Shown here: piece after piece, positions 35,817-49,636 of the stretch
Position numbering within the stretch: position 1 is the stretch's first letter
How the letters are laid out: every line of letters begins with the position of its first letter
NCBI RefSeq assembly: GCF_036373705.1
Contig: NC_089863.1
Location: 5,701,357 to 5,765,356 of the forward strand
Length of the DNA: 64,000 nt
Direction: 5' to 3'
Source: Amia ocellicauda
Lineage: Eukaryota; Chordata; Actinopteri; Amiiformes; Amiidae
Notes under the pieces: generated by a model
What the model was told of the DNA's origin: nothing
Databases searched by the model: none
What the model saw: only the letters and a program-made list of their open reading frames with translations
Position numbers and translations under genes: made by a program

Positions 35817-36211
35817 GTTTTGATTAGAGAAACATTGGTTTGAGCACCAGTTGAGCTTAAAACGTTTGAATTTAGGAGGAGATTAAGGTTAACCATCAAC
35901 GGCTTTAAGGAAATCCCTGGTTTTGTTGTCCGTGAGAGCTGTTTGTATGTGTTCAGTTAGCAGTAAAGTGGCTGATGCAAGACAATATTTTTGTGCAAAA
36001 GACAAACTGATTTTCAGATTCTGATTCTGAGATTCTAAATAAAAAACTGGCCAGTAAGTATTTTTCCAAATATTTTTTAGAACAGGTACAATGCTGATGG
36101 GTCTGTAGTTCGAAATGTGTTCTTTAATCAGATGGGGGTGATCAAGCCTTTCTTACAAATGGGATGAGTGTTATTTAAGATGCAAAGATTAGTAATGTGA
36201 TGAATAATATT
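35817..36211 (-). mobile_element. LINE reverse-transcriptase fragment (unit 8)
   Basis: Same fragment with the unit 7 GACAATATTT variant. Confidence 0.75.
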
Positions 36212-36924
36212 TTATACACATCTGCTGCGTGAAGAATGCTGACCAGCACCAGTCTACTCAAACACTCCAATATCATCAACAAACTTAGGTTATGTTATGT
36301 TCATTATTATGCAGGAGGTAAACCATCTGGTATTTGAATGAGATGTAATCACTTCCAATAGATAAGACTGTAACCTGTCTATCTGAAGATGCAAAAAGGC
36401 TTCTCCAAACTCACATGTATATTTATCTATAATCTATATTTATGTTTTATGGAATAAACTTGTTACTTCTTCATCGCTGTATCCTGGGATTTACTAAAAC
36501 CACTACAGATATAAAGAGCGATAATAATCTTGAATTCAATAAACATGATCCAGTGATTGTGCAGCTCTTGACTGCACGTCTCTGCGCATACAGGGTGTTT
36601 AATGAGTCGCTGAATCGGCGCTGCTGTTTAAACCGAGACAGTCGATACCATCCCACACAGAGATCACCAGACCAGCCCACCTGCTCACTGATTGGGTTAG
36701 GAAGAACCGTCACTCAAAACTACTCGACCAATGGAGAGCCATGATCCACGCCTCCCTGTAAATCCCACCCTCACGACAAAACAGCGCCAAAACTCGTAAA
36801 CGAAAGAAAAAAAATCGAAAGCAAAGAAACTGGCGACGAAAACAAAAAATGCAGCATCACAAGCAAAGACGAGGGCTGCAGGCCAGTCTTGATAAAGTTT
36901 TTTTTTTTTTTGATTTCAATACAT

Positions 36925-37404
36925 TTATTTGTTTTCAATTCTATAAATGTTGCATTCGATTTTTTTATTTTTGATCTCAAAATCAATTTTTTGACTAGAG
37001 GCAGAGGAGGGTCGTGGTTTGGAGGAGGTGCGACGACGAGGGCTGACTACCGGAGTACTGGCAGGACCAGCACTGAAGGGTGCTGCTATCTCTGAAGCTC
37101 CAAAGTCAGCCAGCTCCTCAACCAGCCGCTCCCTGAAGGCCAACTGTGTGAGATGCGCCAGCCCTTTCACCTTGGTCAGGTGCTGGTGCAGGATGAAGGA
37201 GTTGACGACAGCAGTGTCCACAAAGTGGTAAAAGAGGGTCTTGTACCACTTCATGGTCTTCTGCAGGACATGGCAGTAGCCGACCAGAGCATCGGACAGG
37301 TCGACGCCCCCAATTCCAGCAGTGTAGTCCTTCACGGCACAAGGGATGGGGACATCCTTCCGTATCCAAGCTCCATTCTCCTTCACTCGGCGATTGGCAA
37401 AGTC
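36925..37404 (-). pseudogene. piggyBac transposase fragment (copy 8a)
   Basis: Open type A copy, same protein as copy 7a. Confidence 0.83.
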
Positions 37405-38018
37405 ATATAGATATTAATTCATACATACAGTTAGGTCCATAACTGGGTAGATGAGTAGTGGAGGACACCGTGAGCACACTGGCCTGGTCTGGCTACCCAA
37501 GTAGGGGTACTGATGCGGAGGTTCCTAGGGACAGCCATGGGGGAGGAGCAATGGCAGGTAGCGGTCCTCAGGCCACTGCAGGAGGAGCTGCTGACGTGGC
37601 ACCAGTGGATCACAAAGACAGTGCAACACCTCCACTAGGGTTTCTACAGGGCCAGTGCCGATGAGATGTGGAAGACTTCTGCCGACTGGCAGATGCAAGA
37701 CGCTGAATCGGCGCTGCTGTTGAAACCGAGACAGTCGATACCATCCCACACAGAGATCACCAGACCAGCCCACCTGCTCACTGATTGGGTTAGGAAGAAC
37801 CGTCACTCAAAACTACTGGACCAATGGAGAGCCGAGATCCACGCCTCCCTGTAAATCCCACCCTCACGACAAAACAGCGCCAAAACTCGTAAACGAAAGA
37901 AAAAAATCAAAAGCAAAGAAACGGGCGACGAAAACAAAATTGCAGCATCGCAAGCAAAGACGGGGGCTGCAGGCCAGTTTTGATAAAGTTTTTTTTTTTT
38001 TTTTTGCTTTCGATACAT

Positions 38019-38498
38019 TTATTTGTTTTCAATTCTATAAATGTTGCATTCGATTTTTTTATTTTTGATCTCAAAATCAATTTTTTGACTAGAGGCAGAG
38101 GAGGGTCGTGGTTTGGAGGAGGTGCGACGGCGAGGGCTGACTACCGGAGTACTGGCAGGACCAGCACTGAAGGGTGCTGCTATCTCTGAAGCTCCAAAGT
38201 CAGCCAGCTCCTCAACCAGCCGCTCCCTGAAGGCCAACTGTGTGAGATGCGCCAGCCCTTTCACCTTGGTCAGGTGCTGGTGCAGGATGAAGGAGTTGAC
38301 GACAGCAGTGTCCACAAAGTGGTAAAAGAGGGTCTTCTACCACTTCATGGTCTTCTGCAGGACATGGCAGTAGCCAAGCAGAGCATCGGAAAGGTCGACG
38401 CCCCCAATTCCAGCAGTGTAGTCCTTCACGGCACAAGGGATGGGGACATCCTTCCGTATCCAAGCTCCATTCTCCTTCACTCGGCGATTGGCAAAGTC
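38019..38498 (-). pseudogene. piggyBac transposase fragment (copy 8b, nonsense)
   Basis: Type B copy with the Tyr to TAG change. It also has a private silent change next to the catalytic Asp (plus strand GGAAAGGTCGACG). Confidence 0.83.
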
Positions 38499-39710
38499 AT
38501 ATAGATATATATACATACATACAGTTAGGTCTATAACTGGGTAGAGGAGCAGCGGAGGACACCGTGGGCACACTGGCCTGGTCTGGCTACCCAAGTAGGG
38601 GTACTGATGCGGAGGTTCCTAGGGGCATCCATGGGGGAAGAGCATTGGCAGGTAGCGGTCCTCAGGCCACTGCAGGAGGAGCTGCTGACGTGGCACCAGT
38701 GCATCACAAAGACAGTGCAACACCACCACTAGGGTTTCTACAGGGCCAGTGCCGATGAGATGTGGAAGACTTCTGCCGACTGGCCAGGAATTGAGAGGAA
38801 GGGATTGTGACTGGGTAGCTGAGTTGGCGTGAAGCAGAGAGTGTGTGCCAATGCTATGCGGGAGCGAGCGCCTGTGTGATAGAGAGCATAATAGAGTGAG
38901 ATAGGGAGTTAAGTGTAATTGTTTGGGCGTGGGTCTCAGCCGATAGGGGCCTTTTAGATTGTGTTTTTTAAGGCCAATAAACCTTCCTGACGTTGCTTTA
39001 TACTTGTTGTCTGCTAAAGGAAAAAGACCCCCGCTTGCTACAATACTTTTGTTTGTTAACTTTCGAACTTTGGATTCACTTGACAATAGTACGTCCACCT
39101 GCTTCCGCAGTCAGTGCACCAGTCACAATCATAGATTTTATAGATTTGCTTTAACCCTGGCCAGTAGGAATTCGACCTGCCCACATCAAACATCTGCGTC
39201 TCTCTGCCCCCGCCCCTCCCCCAAGGCATCGCAGGCTGGCAGGCAGCACAGACACAAGGCTGCGCGCACACAAGAGCAAACCCACAAGCAGTGACCACAT
39301 AGATACAGAATACTTTGTAAAAAATAATCCCAACGCTGGACGGGCCCCTTCGCTGGCTGGGGCCCCGGGACTCGAGCCCTGGTAAGCCCTTGCAATAAGT
39401 AAGCCTGACTACACCTATACTTAAGAATTAAACCGGCTCATCGTTATTGAAAGCGAAGAAAATGTGAACAATCTTCTGTTTTTCACTTCTGACAGATTAC
39501 ATCATGAATGAACCAACTGGCAATATATTGTCTTTGAAATGAACTTTACACCATTCCGCGATACAGCGAATAAAAAGCCTATCATTGAACTTTTATAACG
39601 TATATTTTGAAAACAACCACAGTCATACATACAACCTGCTACTTGAGAAACATAAATATTCTACTTTTCAGTACATCTAAACATTTGAATAAGTCGTGAA
39701 GTGAACTTAC

Positions 39711-39944
39711 TTTAAGCGCACTCTTCGGTCTGAAGTCATCTGAGGAGCCTTTTCTCAAAGTGGTCTGAAGGAAGAGCACTCGAGCGCTTTCAAATAATGA
39801 ATCTGGGAACATCTGTGACAGTATCAAACACGTGTTTAATGATTTATTATCCATTATTCGAGTTGCATACTGCAACTTCGGAGTCCTATACGACAAGGTC
39901 AGTGTGGAACCGTGTATGCATGTCGTTATCCATCCAACACAAAA
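39711..39944 (-). other. Exon-like open frame (unit 8)
   Basis: Same frame and donor as in unit 1. Confidence 0.3.
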
Positions 39945-40105
39945 CTATAATCGTGACTTTTGATCTTTAAAAAACATTGCTCGTGCCACTTTCCTTATGA
40001 ATACGTTAATAAATAATCGAAGTCTTGTGGAGCTTACATCAGTTCATAATGACACAATCTGTTCCATATTTTGGATCTTTCTATCTCACGAGCAAAGTCA
40101 CCGCT

Positions 40106-40177
40106 TCCCTGGTGGTCTAGTGGTTAGGATTCGGCGCTCTCACCGCCGCGGCCCGGGTTCGATTCCCGGTCAGGGAA
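40106..40177 (+). tRNA. tRNA-Glu-CTC: tRNA-Glu (CTC), unit 8
   Basis: Consensus gene followed by the interrupted run GCTCTTTCCC. Confidence 0.96.
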
Positions 40178-40821
40178 CTCGCTCTTTCCCGCCCCTTCCA
40201 TAAGCGAATGGAAAATCAATAAATCAAATCTATTCACGCTAAGTAGAGTGCATGTTATCAAATATGTATTTCCTGACTTCCCGTTTCAATCCTTGTAATG
40301 AGGGTGGGAGGTGCTGTATTGTGAGAAGAAGGGCCATGTGCGCTGCTTGCAAAATGCAGGATGCGAAGGTAGCACATTACAAAGGATTGAGGGAGAGAGA
40401 CGATACTGCATTTCATAATACATCTTGAGACAGGTGTGAATTCTCACACTGTCAGAGAGTTGGTGCTGTCTTGGAAATATTACAGTGGTGGGTCCAAGGA
40501 GACACTTTTGTAAGTCAATCTTATTTGCACGCTTGTATTATTTCATGCTAATTTGTCTTTGAGTGACCATCTAGGGAGGCATGTAAGAAATGCTGGAAAT
40601 AAACTCATTCATGAACGGAAAAGATGTTCAGTTAAACTTCCGCAGTTTATTGTTAACCTATTTCTTGCTTTAATTTACTAATGTGATCTTTATAAGTGAC
40701 ATGGGAATCGAGAATTAGTCAAAGGTATTGAAGAGGTTACTACTGTAATTTGTGAGTTGTTGATTACTATAGAGGGAGGGCTGGAAGACTTAAGGGGATC
40801 TAAAATATACATTCTTTTTTT

Positions 40822-41216
40822 GTTTTGATTAGAGAAACATTGGTTTGAGCACCAGTTGAGCTTAAAACGTTTGAATTTAGGAGGAGATTAAGGTTAACCA
40901 TCAACGGCTTTAAGGAAATCCCTGGTTTTGTTGTCCGTGAGAGCTGTTTGTATGTGTTCAGTTAGCAGTAAAGTGGCTGATGCAAGACGATCTTTTTGTG
41001 CAAAAGACAAACTGATTTTCAGATTCTGATTCTGAGATTCTAAATAAAAAACTGGCCAGTAAGTATTTTTCCAAATATTTTTTAGAACAGGTACAATGCT
41101 GATGGGTCTGTAGTTCGAAATGTGTTCTTTAATCAGATGGGGGTGATCAAGCCTTTCTTACAAATGGGATGAGTGTTATTTAAGATGCAAAGATTAGTAA
41201 TGTGATGAATAATATT
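40822..41216 (-). mobile_element. LINE reverse-transcriptase fragment (unit 9)
   Basis: Same fragment; a private TATTTGATAC change lies at its 5' edge. Confidence 0.75.
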
Positions 41217-41929
41217 TGATACACATCTGTTGCGTGAAGAATGCTGACCAGCACCAGTCTACTCAAACACTCCAATATCAGCAACAAACTTAGGTTATGT
41301 TATGTTCATTATTATGCAGGAGGTAAACCATCTGGTATTTGAATGAGATGTAATCACTTCCAATAGATAAGACTGTAACCTGTCTATCTGAAGATGGAAA
41401 AAGGCTTCTCCAAACTCACATGTATATTTATCTATAATCTATATTTATGTTTTATGGAATAAACTTGTTACTTCTTCATCGCTGTATCCTGGGATTTACT
41501 AAAACCACTACAGATATAAAGAGCGATAATAGTCTTGAATTCAATAAACATGATCCAGTGATTGTGCAGCTCTTGACTGCAGGTCTCTGCGCATACAGGG
41601 TGTTTAATGAGTCGCTGAATCGGCGCTGCTGTTTAAACCGAGACAGTCGATACCATCCCACACAGAGATCACCAGACCAGCCCACCTGCTCACTGATTGG
41701 GTTAGGAAGAACCGTCACTCAAAACTACTCGACCAATGGAGAGCCATGATCCACGCCTCCCTGTAAATCCCACCCTCACGACAAAACAGCGCCAAAACTC
41801 GTAAACGAAAGAAAAAAAATCGAAAGCAAAGAAACTGGCGACGAAAACAAAAAATGCAGCATCACAAGCAAAGACGAGGGCTGCAGGCCAGTCTTGATAA
41901 AGTTTTTTTTTTTTTTGATTTCAATACAT

Positions 41930-42409
41930 TTATTTGTTTTCAATTCTATAAATGTTGCATTCGATTTTTTTATTTTTGATCTCAAAATCAATTTTTTGAC
42001 TAGAGGCAGAGGAGGGTCGTGGTTTGGAGGAGGTGCGACGGCGAGGGCTGACTACCGGAGTACTGGCAGGACCAGCACTGAAGGGTGCTGCTATCTCTGA
42101 AGCTCCAAAGTCAGCCAGCTCCTCAACCAGCCGCTCCCTGAAGGCCAACTGTGTGAGATGCGCCAGCCCTTTCACCTTGGTCAGGTGCTGGTGCAGGATG
42201 AAGGAGTTGACGACAGCAGTGTCCACAAAGTGGTAAAAGAGGGTCTTGTACCACTTCATGGTCTTCTGCAGGACATGGCAGTAGCCGACCAGAGCATCGG
42301 ACAGGTCGACGCCCCCAATTCCAGCAGTGTAGTCCTTCACGGCACAAGGGATGGGGACATCCTTCCGTATCCAAGCTCCATTCTCCTTCACTCGGCGATT
42401 GGCAAAGTC
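41930..42409 (-). pseudogene. piggyBac transposase fragment (copy 9a)
   Basis: Open type A copy, same protein as copy 1. Confidence 0.83.
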
Positions 42410-43023
42410 ATATAGATATTAATTCATACATACAGTTAGGTCCATAACTGGGTAGATGAGTAGTGGAGGACACCGTGAGCACACTGGCCTGGTCTGGCTA
42501 CCCAAGTAGGGGTACTGATGCAGAGGTTCCTAGGGGCAGCCATGGGGGAGGAGCAATGGCAGGTAGCGGTCCTCAGGCCACTGCAGGAGGAGCTGCTGAC
42601 GTGGCACCAGTGGATCACAAAGACAGTGCAACACCTCCACTAGGGTTTCTACAGGGCCAGTGCCGATGAGATGTGGAATACTTCTGCCGACTGGCAGATG
42701 CAAGACGCTGAATCGGCGCTGCTGTTGAAACCGAGACAGTCGATACCATCCCACACAGAGATCACCAGACCAGCCCACCTGCTCACTGATTGGGTTAGGA
42801 AGAACCGTCACTCAGAACTACTGGACCAATGGAGAGCCGAGATCCACGCCTCCCTGTAAATCCCACCCTCACGACAAAACAGCGCCAAAACTCGTAAACG
42901 AAAGAAAAAAATCAAAAGCAAAGAAACGGGCGACGAAAACAAAATTGCAGCATCGCAAGCAAAGACGGGGGCTGCAGGCCAGTTTTGATAAAGTTTTTTT
43001 TTTTTTTTTTGCTTTCGATACAT

Positions 43024-43503
43024 TTATTTGTTTTCAATTCTATAAATGTTGCATTCGATTTTTTTATTTTTGATCTCAAAATCAATTTTTTGACTAGAGG
43101 CAGAGGAGGGTCGTGGTTTGGAGGAGGTGCGACGGCGAGGGCTGACTACCGGAGTACTGGCAGGACCAGCACTGAAGGGTGCTGCTATCTCTGAAGCTCC
43201 AAAGTCAGCCAGCTCCTCAACCAGCCGCTCCCTGAAGGCCAACTGTGTGAGATGCGCCAGCCCTTTCACCTTGGTCAGGTGCTGGTGCAGGATGAAGGAG
43301 TTGACGACAGCAGTGTCCACAAAGTGGTAAAAGAGGGTCTTCTACCACTTCATGGTCTTCTGCAGGACATGGCAGTAGCCAAGCAGAGCATCGGACAGGT
43401 CGACGCCCCCAATTCCAGCAGTGTAGTCCTTCACGGCACAAGGGATGGGGACATCCTTCCGTATCCAAGCTCCATTCTCCTTCACTCGGCGATTGGCAAA
43501 GTC
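43024..43503 (-). pseudogene. piggyBac transposase fragment (copy 9b, nonsense)
   Basis: Carries the Tyr to TAG change and the type B DALLGY. The AT-stretch just upstream of the transposase frame (near 43508) has switched to the type A TTAATTC form. Confidence 0.83.
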
Positions 43504-44117
43504 ATATAGATATTAATTCATACATACAGTTAGGTCCATAACTGGGTAGATGAGTAGTGGAGGACACCGTGAGCACACTGGCCTGGTCTGGCTACCCAAA
43601 TAGGGGTACTGATGCAGAGGTTCCTAGGGGCAGCCATGGGGGAGGAGCAATGGCAGGTAGCGGTCCTCAGGCCACTGCAGGAGGAGCTGCTGACGTGGCA
43701 CCAGTGGATCACAAAGACAGTGCAACACCTCCACTAGGGTTTCTACAGGGCCAGTGCCGATGAGATGTGGAATACTTCTGCCGACTGGCAGATGCAAGAC
43801 GCTGAATCGGCGCTGCTGTTGAAACCGAGACAGTCGATACCATCCCACACAGAGATCACCAGACCAGCCCACCTGCTCACTGATTGGGTTAGGAAGAACC
43901 GTCACTCAGAACTACTGGACCAATGGAGAGCCGAGATCCACGCCTCCCTGTAAATCCCACCCTCACGACAAAACAGCGCCAAAACTCGTAAACGAAAGAA
44001 AAAAATCAAAAGCAAAGAAACGGGCGACGAAAACAAAATTGCAGCATCGCAAGCAAAGACGGGGGCTGCAGGCCAGTTTTGATAAAGTTTTTTTTTTTTT
44101 TTTTGCTTTCGATACAT

Positions 44118-44597
44118 TTATTTGTTTTCAATTCTATAAATGTTGCATTCGATTTTTTTATTTTTGATCTCAAAATCAATTTTTTGACTAGAGGCAGAGG
44201 AGGGTCGTGGTTTGGAGGAGGTGCGACGGCGAGGGCTGACTACCGGAGTACTGGCAGGACCAGCACTGAAGGGTGCTGCTATCTCTGAAGCTCCAAAGTC
44301 AGCCAGCTCCTCAACCAGCCGCTCCCTGAAGGCCAACTGTGTGAGATGCGCCAGCCCTTTCACCTTGGTCAGGTGCTGGTGCAGGATGAAGGAGTTGACG
44401 ACAGCAGTGTCCACAAAGTGGTAAAAGAGGGTCTTCTACCACTTCATGGTCTTCTGCAGGACATGGCAGTAGCCAAGCAGAGCATCGGACAGGTCGACGC
44501 CCCCAATTCCAGCAGTGTAGTCCTTCACGGCACAAGGGATGGGGACATCCTTCCGTATCCAAGCTCCATTCTCCTTCACTCGGCGATTGGCAAAGTC
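44118..44597 (-). pseudogene. piggyBac transposase fragment (copy 9c, nonsense)
   Basis: Tandem twin of copy 9b, including the TAG. Beyond the transposase part it keeps the type B AT-stretch. Confidence 0.83.
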
Positions 44598-45834
44598 ATA
44601 TAGATATATATACATACATACAGTTAGGTCCATAACTGGGTAGATGAGCAGCGGAGGACACCGTGGGCACACTGGCCTGGTCTGGCTACCCAAGTAGGGG
44701 TACTGATGCGGAGGTTCCTAGGGGCAGCCATGGGGGAAGAGCATTGGCAGGTAGCGGTCCTCAGGCCACTGCAGGAGGAGCTGCTGACGTGGCTCCAGTG
44801 CATCACAAAGACAGTGCAACACCACCACTAGGGTTTCTACAGGGCCAGTGCCGATGAGATGTGGAAGACTTCTGCCGACTGGCCAGGAATTGAGAGGAAG
44901 GGATTGTGACTGGGTAGCTGAGTTGGCGTGAAGCAGAGAGTGTGTGCCAATGCTATGCGGGAGCGAGCGCCTGTGTGATAGAGAGCAGAATAGAGTGAGA
45001 TAGGGAGTTAAGTGTAATTGTTTGGGCGTGGGTCTCAGCCGATAGGGGCCTTTTAGATTGTGTTTTTTAAGGCCAATAAACCTTCCTGACGTTGCTTTAT
45101 ACTTGTTGTCTGCTAAAGGAAAAAGACCCCCGCTTGCTACAATACTTTTGTTTGTTAACTTTCGAACTTTGGATTCACTTGACAATAGTACGTCCACCTG
45201 CTTCCGCAGTCAGTGCACCAGTCACAATCATAGATTTTATAGATTTGCTTTAACCCTGGCCAGTAGGAATTCGACCTGCCCACATCAAACATCTGCGTCT
45301 CTCTGCCCCCGCCCCTCCCCCAAGCCATCGCAGGCTGGCAGGCAGCACAGACACAAGGCTGCGTGCACACAAGAGCAAACCCACAAGCAGTGACCACATA
45401 GATACAGAATACTTTGTAAAAAATAATCCCAACGCTGGACGGGCCCCTTCGCTGGCTGGGGCCCCGGGACTCGAGCCCTGGTAAGCCCTTGCAATAAGTA
45501 AGCCTGACTACACCTATACTTAAGAATTAAACCGGCTCATCGTTATTGAAAGCGAAGAAAATGTGAACAATCTTCTGTTTTTCACTTCTGACAGATTACA
45601 TACAAATTTAAATACATTCGCTACATCATGAATGAACCAACTGGCAATATATTGTCTTTGAAATGAACTTTACACCATTCCGCGATACAGCGAATAAAAA
45701 GCCTATCATTGAACTTTTATAACGTATATTTTGAAAACAACCACAGTCATACATACAACCTGCTACTTGAGAAACATAAATATTCTACTTTTCAGTACAT
45801 CTAAACATTTGAATAAGTCGTGAAGTGAACTTAC

Positions 45835-46068
45835 TTTAAGCGCACTCTTCGGTCTGAAGTCATCTGAGGAGCCTTTTCTCAAAGTGGTCTGAAGGAAGAG
45901 CACTCGAGCGCTTTCAAATAATGAATCTGGGAACATCTGTGACAGTATCAAACACGTGTTTAATGATTTATTATCCATTATTCGAGTTGCATACTGCAAC
46001 TTCGGAGTCCTATACGACAAGGTCAGTGTGGAACCGTGTATGCATGTCGTTATCCATCCAACACAAAA
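45835..46068 (-). other. Exon-like open frame (unit 9)
   Basis: Same frame and donor as in unit 1. Confidence 0.3.
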
Positions 46069-46229
46069 CTATAATCGTGACTTTTGATCTTTAAAAAACA
46101 TTGCTCGTGCCACTTTCCTTATGAATACGTTAATAAATAATCGAAGTCTTGTGGAGCTTACATCAGTTCATAATGACACAATCTGTTCCATATTTTGGAT
46201 CTTTCTATCTCACGAGCTAAGTCACCGCT

Positions 46230-46301
46230 TCCCTGGTGGTCTAGTGGTTAGGATTCGGCGCTCTCACCGCCGCGGCCCGGGTTCGATTCCCGGTCAGGGA
46301 A
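46230..46301 (+). tRNA. tRNA-Glu-CTC: tRNA-Glu (CTC), unit 9
   Basis: Consensus gene with the interrupted T-run. A TTTT at 46402-46405 could serve as backup terminator about 100 nt downstream. Confidence 0.96.
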
Positions 46302-46954
46302 CTCGCTCTTTCCCGCCCCTTCCATAAACAAATGGAAAATCAATAAATCAAATCTATTCACGCTAAGTAGAGTGCATGTTATCAAATATGTATTTCCTGA
46401 CTTTTCCCGTTTCAATCTTTGTAATGAGGGTGGGAGGTGCTGTATTGTGAGAAGAAGGGCCATGTGCGCTGCTTGCAAAATGCAGGATGCGAAGGTAGCA
46501 CATTACAACGGATTGAGGGAGAGAGACGATACTGCATTTCATAATACATCTTGAGACAGGTGTGGATGCTCACACTGTCAGAGAGTTGGCGCTGTCTTGG
46601 AAATATTACAGTGGTGGGTCCAAGGAGACACTTTTGTAAGTCAATCTTATTTGCACGCTTGTATTATTTCCTGACGGCTGCTAATTTGTCTTTGAGTGAC
46701 CATCTAGGGAGGCATGTAAGAAATGCTGGAAATAAACTCATTCATGAACGGAAAAGATGTTCAGTTAAACTTCCGCAGTTTATTGTTAACCTATTTCTTG
46801 CTTTAATTTACTAATGTGATCTTTATAAGTGACATGGGAATCGAGAATTAGTCAAAGGTATTGAAGAGGTTACTACTGTAATTTGTGAGTTGTTGATTAC
46901 TATAGAGGGAGGGCTGGAAGACTTAAGGGGATCTAAAATATACATTCTTTTTTT

Positions 46955-47349
46955 GTTTTGATTAGAGAAACATTGGTTTGAGCACCAGTTGAGCTTAAAA
47001 CGTTTGAATTTAGGAGGAGATTAAGGTTAACCATCAACGGCTTTAAGGAAATCCCTGGTTTTGTTGTCCGTGAGAGCTGTTTGTATGTGTTCAGTTAGCA
47101 GTAAAGTGGCTGATGCAAGACAATATTTTTGTGCAAAAGACAAACTGATTTTCAGATTCTGATTCTGAGATTCTAAATAAAAAACTGGCCAGTAAGTATT
47201 TTTCCAAATATTTTTTAGAACAGGTACAATGCTGATGGGTCTGTAGTTCGAAATGTGTTCTTTAATCAGATGGGGGTGATCAAGCCTTTCTTACAAATGG
47301 GATGAGTGTTATTTAAGATGCAAAGATTAGTAATGTGATGAATAATATT
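46955..47349 (-). mobile_element. LINE reverse-transcriptase fragment (unit 10)
   Basis: Same fragment with the GACAATATTT variant of units 7 and 8. Confidence 0.75.
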
Positions 47350-48062
47350 TTATACACATCTGCTGCGTGAAGAATGCTGACCAGCACCAGTCTACTCAAA
47401 CACTCCAATATCAGCAACAAACTTAGGTTATGTTATGTTCATTATTATGCAGGAGGTAAACCATCTGGTATTTGAATGAGATGTAATCACTTCCAATAGA
47501 TAAGACTGTAACCTGTCTATCTGAAGATGCAAAAAGGCTTCTCCAAACTCACATGTATATTTATCTATAATCTATATTTATGCTTTATGGAATAAACTTG
47601 TTACTTCTTCATCGCTGTATCCTGGGATTTACTAAAACCACTACAGATATAAAGAGCGATAATAATCTTGAATTCAATAAACATGATCCAGTGATTGTGC
47701 AGCTCTTGACTGCAGGTCTCTGCGCATACAGGGTGTTTAATGAGTCGCTGAATCGGCGCTGCTGTTTAAACCGAGACAGTCGATACCATCCCACACAGAG
47801 ATCACCAGACCAGCCCACCTGCTCACTGATTGGGTTAGGAAGAACCGTCACTCAAAACTACTCGACCAATGGAGAGCCATGATCCACGCCTCCCTGTAAA
47901 TCCCACCCTCACGACAAAACAGCGCCAAAACTCGTAAACGAAAGAAAAAAAATCGAAAGCAAAGAAACTGGCGACGAAAACAAAAAATGCAGCATCACAA
48001 GCAAAGACGAGGGCTGCAGGCCAGTCTTGATAAAGTTTTTTTTTTTTTTGATTTCAATACAT

Positions 48063-48542
48063 TTATTTGTTTTCAATTCTATAAATGTTGCATTCGATTT
48101 TTTTATTTTTGATCTCAAAATCAATTTTTTGACTAGAGGCAGAGGAGGGTCGTGGTTTGGAGGAGGTGCGACGGCGAGGGCTGACTACCGGAGTACTGGC
48201 AGGACCAGCACTGAAGGGTGCTGCTATCTCTGAAGCTCCAAAGTCAGCCAGCTCCTCAACCAGCCGCTCCCTGAAGGCCAACTGTGTGAGATGCGCCAGC
48301 CCTTTCACCTTGGTCAGGTGCTGGTGCAGGATGAAGGAGTTGACGACAGCAGTGTCCACAAAGTGGTAAAAGAGGGTCTTCTACCACTTCATGGTCTTCT
48401 GCAGGACATGGCAGTAGCCGACCAGAGCATCGGACAGGTCGACGCCCCCAATTCCAGCAGTGTAGTCCTTCACGGCACAAGGGATGGGGACATCCTTCCG
48501 TATCCAAGCTCCATTCTCCTTCACTCGGCGATTGGCAAAGTC
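48063..48542 (-). pseudogene. piggyBac transposase fragment (copy 10a, nonsense on type A)
   Basis: The only type A copy (DALVGY, 14-T run) with the Tyr to TAG change. The change is otherwise confined to type B, so this looks like a conversion tract. Confidence 0.83.
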
Positions 48543-49156
48543 ATATAGATATATATACATACATACAGTTAGGTCCATAACTGGGTAGATGAGCAGCGGA
48601 GGACACCGTGGGCACACTGGCCTGGTCTGGCTACCCAAGTAGGGGTACTGATGCAGAGGTTCCTAGGGGCAGCCATGAGGGAGGAGCAATGGCAGGTAGC
48701 GGTCCTCAGGCCACTGCAGGAGGAGCTGCTGACGTGGCACCAGTGGATCACAAAGACAGTGCAACACCTCCACTAGGGTTTCTACAGGGCCAGTGCCGAT
48801 GAGATGTGGAAGACTTCTGCCGACTGGCAGATGCAAGACGCTGAATCGGCGCTGCTGTTGAAACCGAGACAGTCGATACCATCCCACACAGAGATCACCA
48901 GACCAGCCCACCTGCTCACTGATTGGGTTAGGAAGAACCGTCACTCAAAACTACTGGACCAATGGAGAGCCGAGATCCACGCCTCCCTGTAAATCCCACC
49001 CTCACGACAAAACAGCGCCAAAACTCGTAAACGAAAGAAAAAAATCAAAAGCAAAGAAACGGGCGACGAAAACAAAATTGCAGCATCGCAAGCAAAGACG
49101 GGGGCTGCAGGCCAGTTTTGATAAAGTTTTTTTTTTTTTTTTTGCTTTCGATACAT

Positions 49157-49636
49157 TTATTTGTTTTCAATTCTATAAATGTTGCATTCGATTTTTTTAT
49201 TTTTGATCTCAAAATCAATTTTTTGACTAGAGGCAGAGGAGGGTCGTGGTTTGGAGGAGGTGCGACGGCGAGGGCTGACTACCGGAGTACTGGCAGGACC
49301 AGCACTGAAGGGTGCTGCTATCTCTGAAGCTCCAAAGTCAGCCAGCTCCTCAACCAGCCGCTCCCTGAAGGCCAACTGTGTGAGATGCGCCAGCCCTTTC
49401 ACCTTGGTCAGGTGCTGGTGCAGGATGAAGGAGTTGACGACAGCAGTGTCCACAAAGTGGTAAAAGAGGGTCTTGTACCACTTCATGGTCTTCTGCAGGA
49501 CATGGCAGTAGCCAAGCAGAGCATCGGACAGGTCGACGCCCCCAATTCCAGCAGTGTAGTCCTTCACGGCACAAGGGATGGGGACATCCTTCCGTATCCA
49601 AGCTCCATTCTCCTTCACTCGGCGATTGGCAAAGTC
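49157..49636 (-). pseudogene. piggyBac transposase fragment (copy 10b)
   Basis: Open type B copy. A private T change in the upstream AT-stretch (CATATTGATAT) lies just outside the conserved part. Confidence 0.83.

Larger units (their letters stand above)
35817..40821 (+). repeat. Tandem unit 8 (two inner copies)
   Basis: 5,005 bp. Inner copies span 36608-38784. It carries the same 25-bp deletion as unit 1 (near 39498) but has left-end alleles of units 7 and 10, so it is a mosaic. Confidence 0.97.
40822..46954 (+). repeat. Tandem unit 9 (three inner copies, youngest duplication)
   Basis: 6,133 bp. Inner copies span 41613-44883. The second and third copies share two private changes in their heads (GTGGAATACTTC and CACTCAGAACTAC), marking a very recent 1,094-bp tandem duplication. 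Confidence 0.97.
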
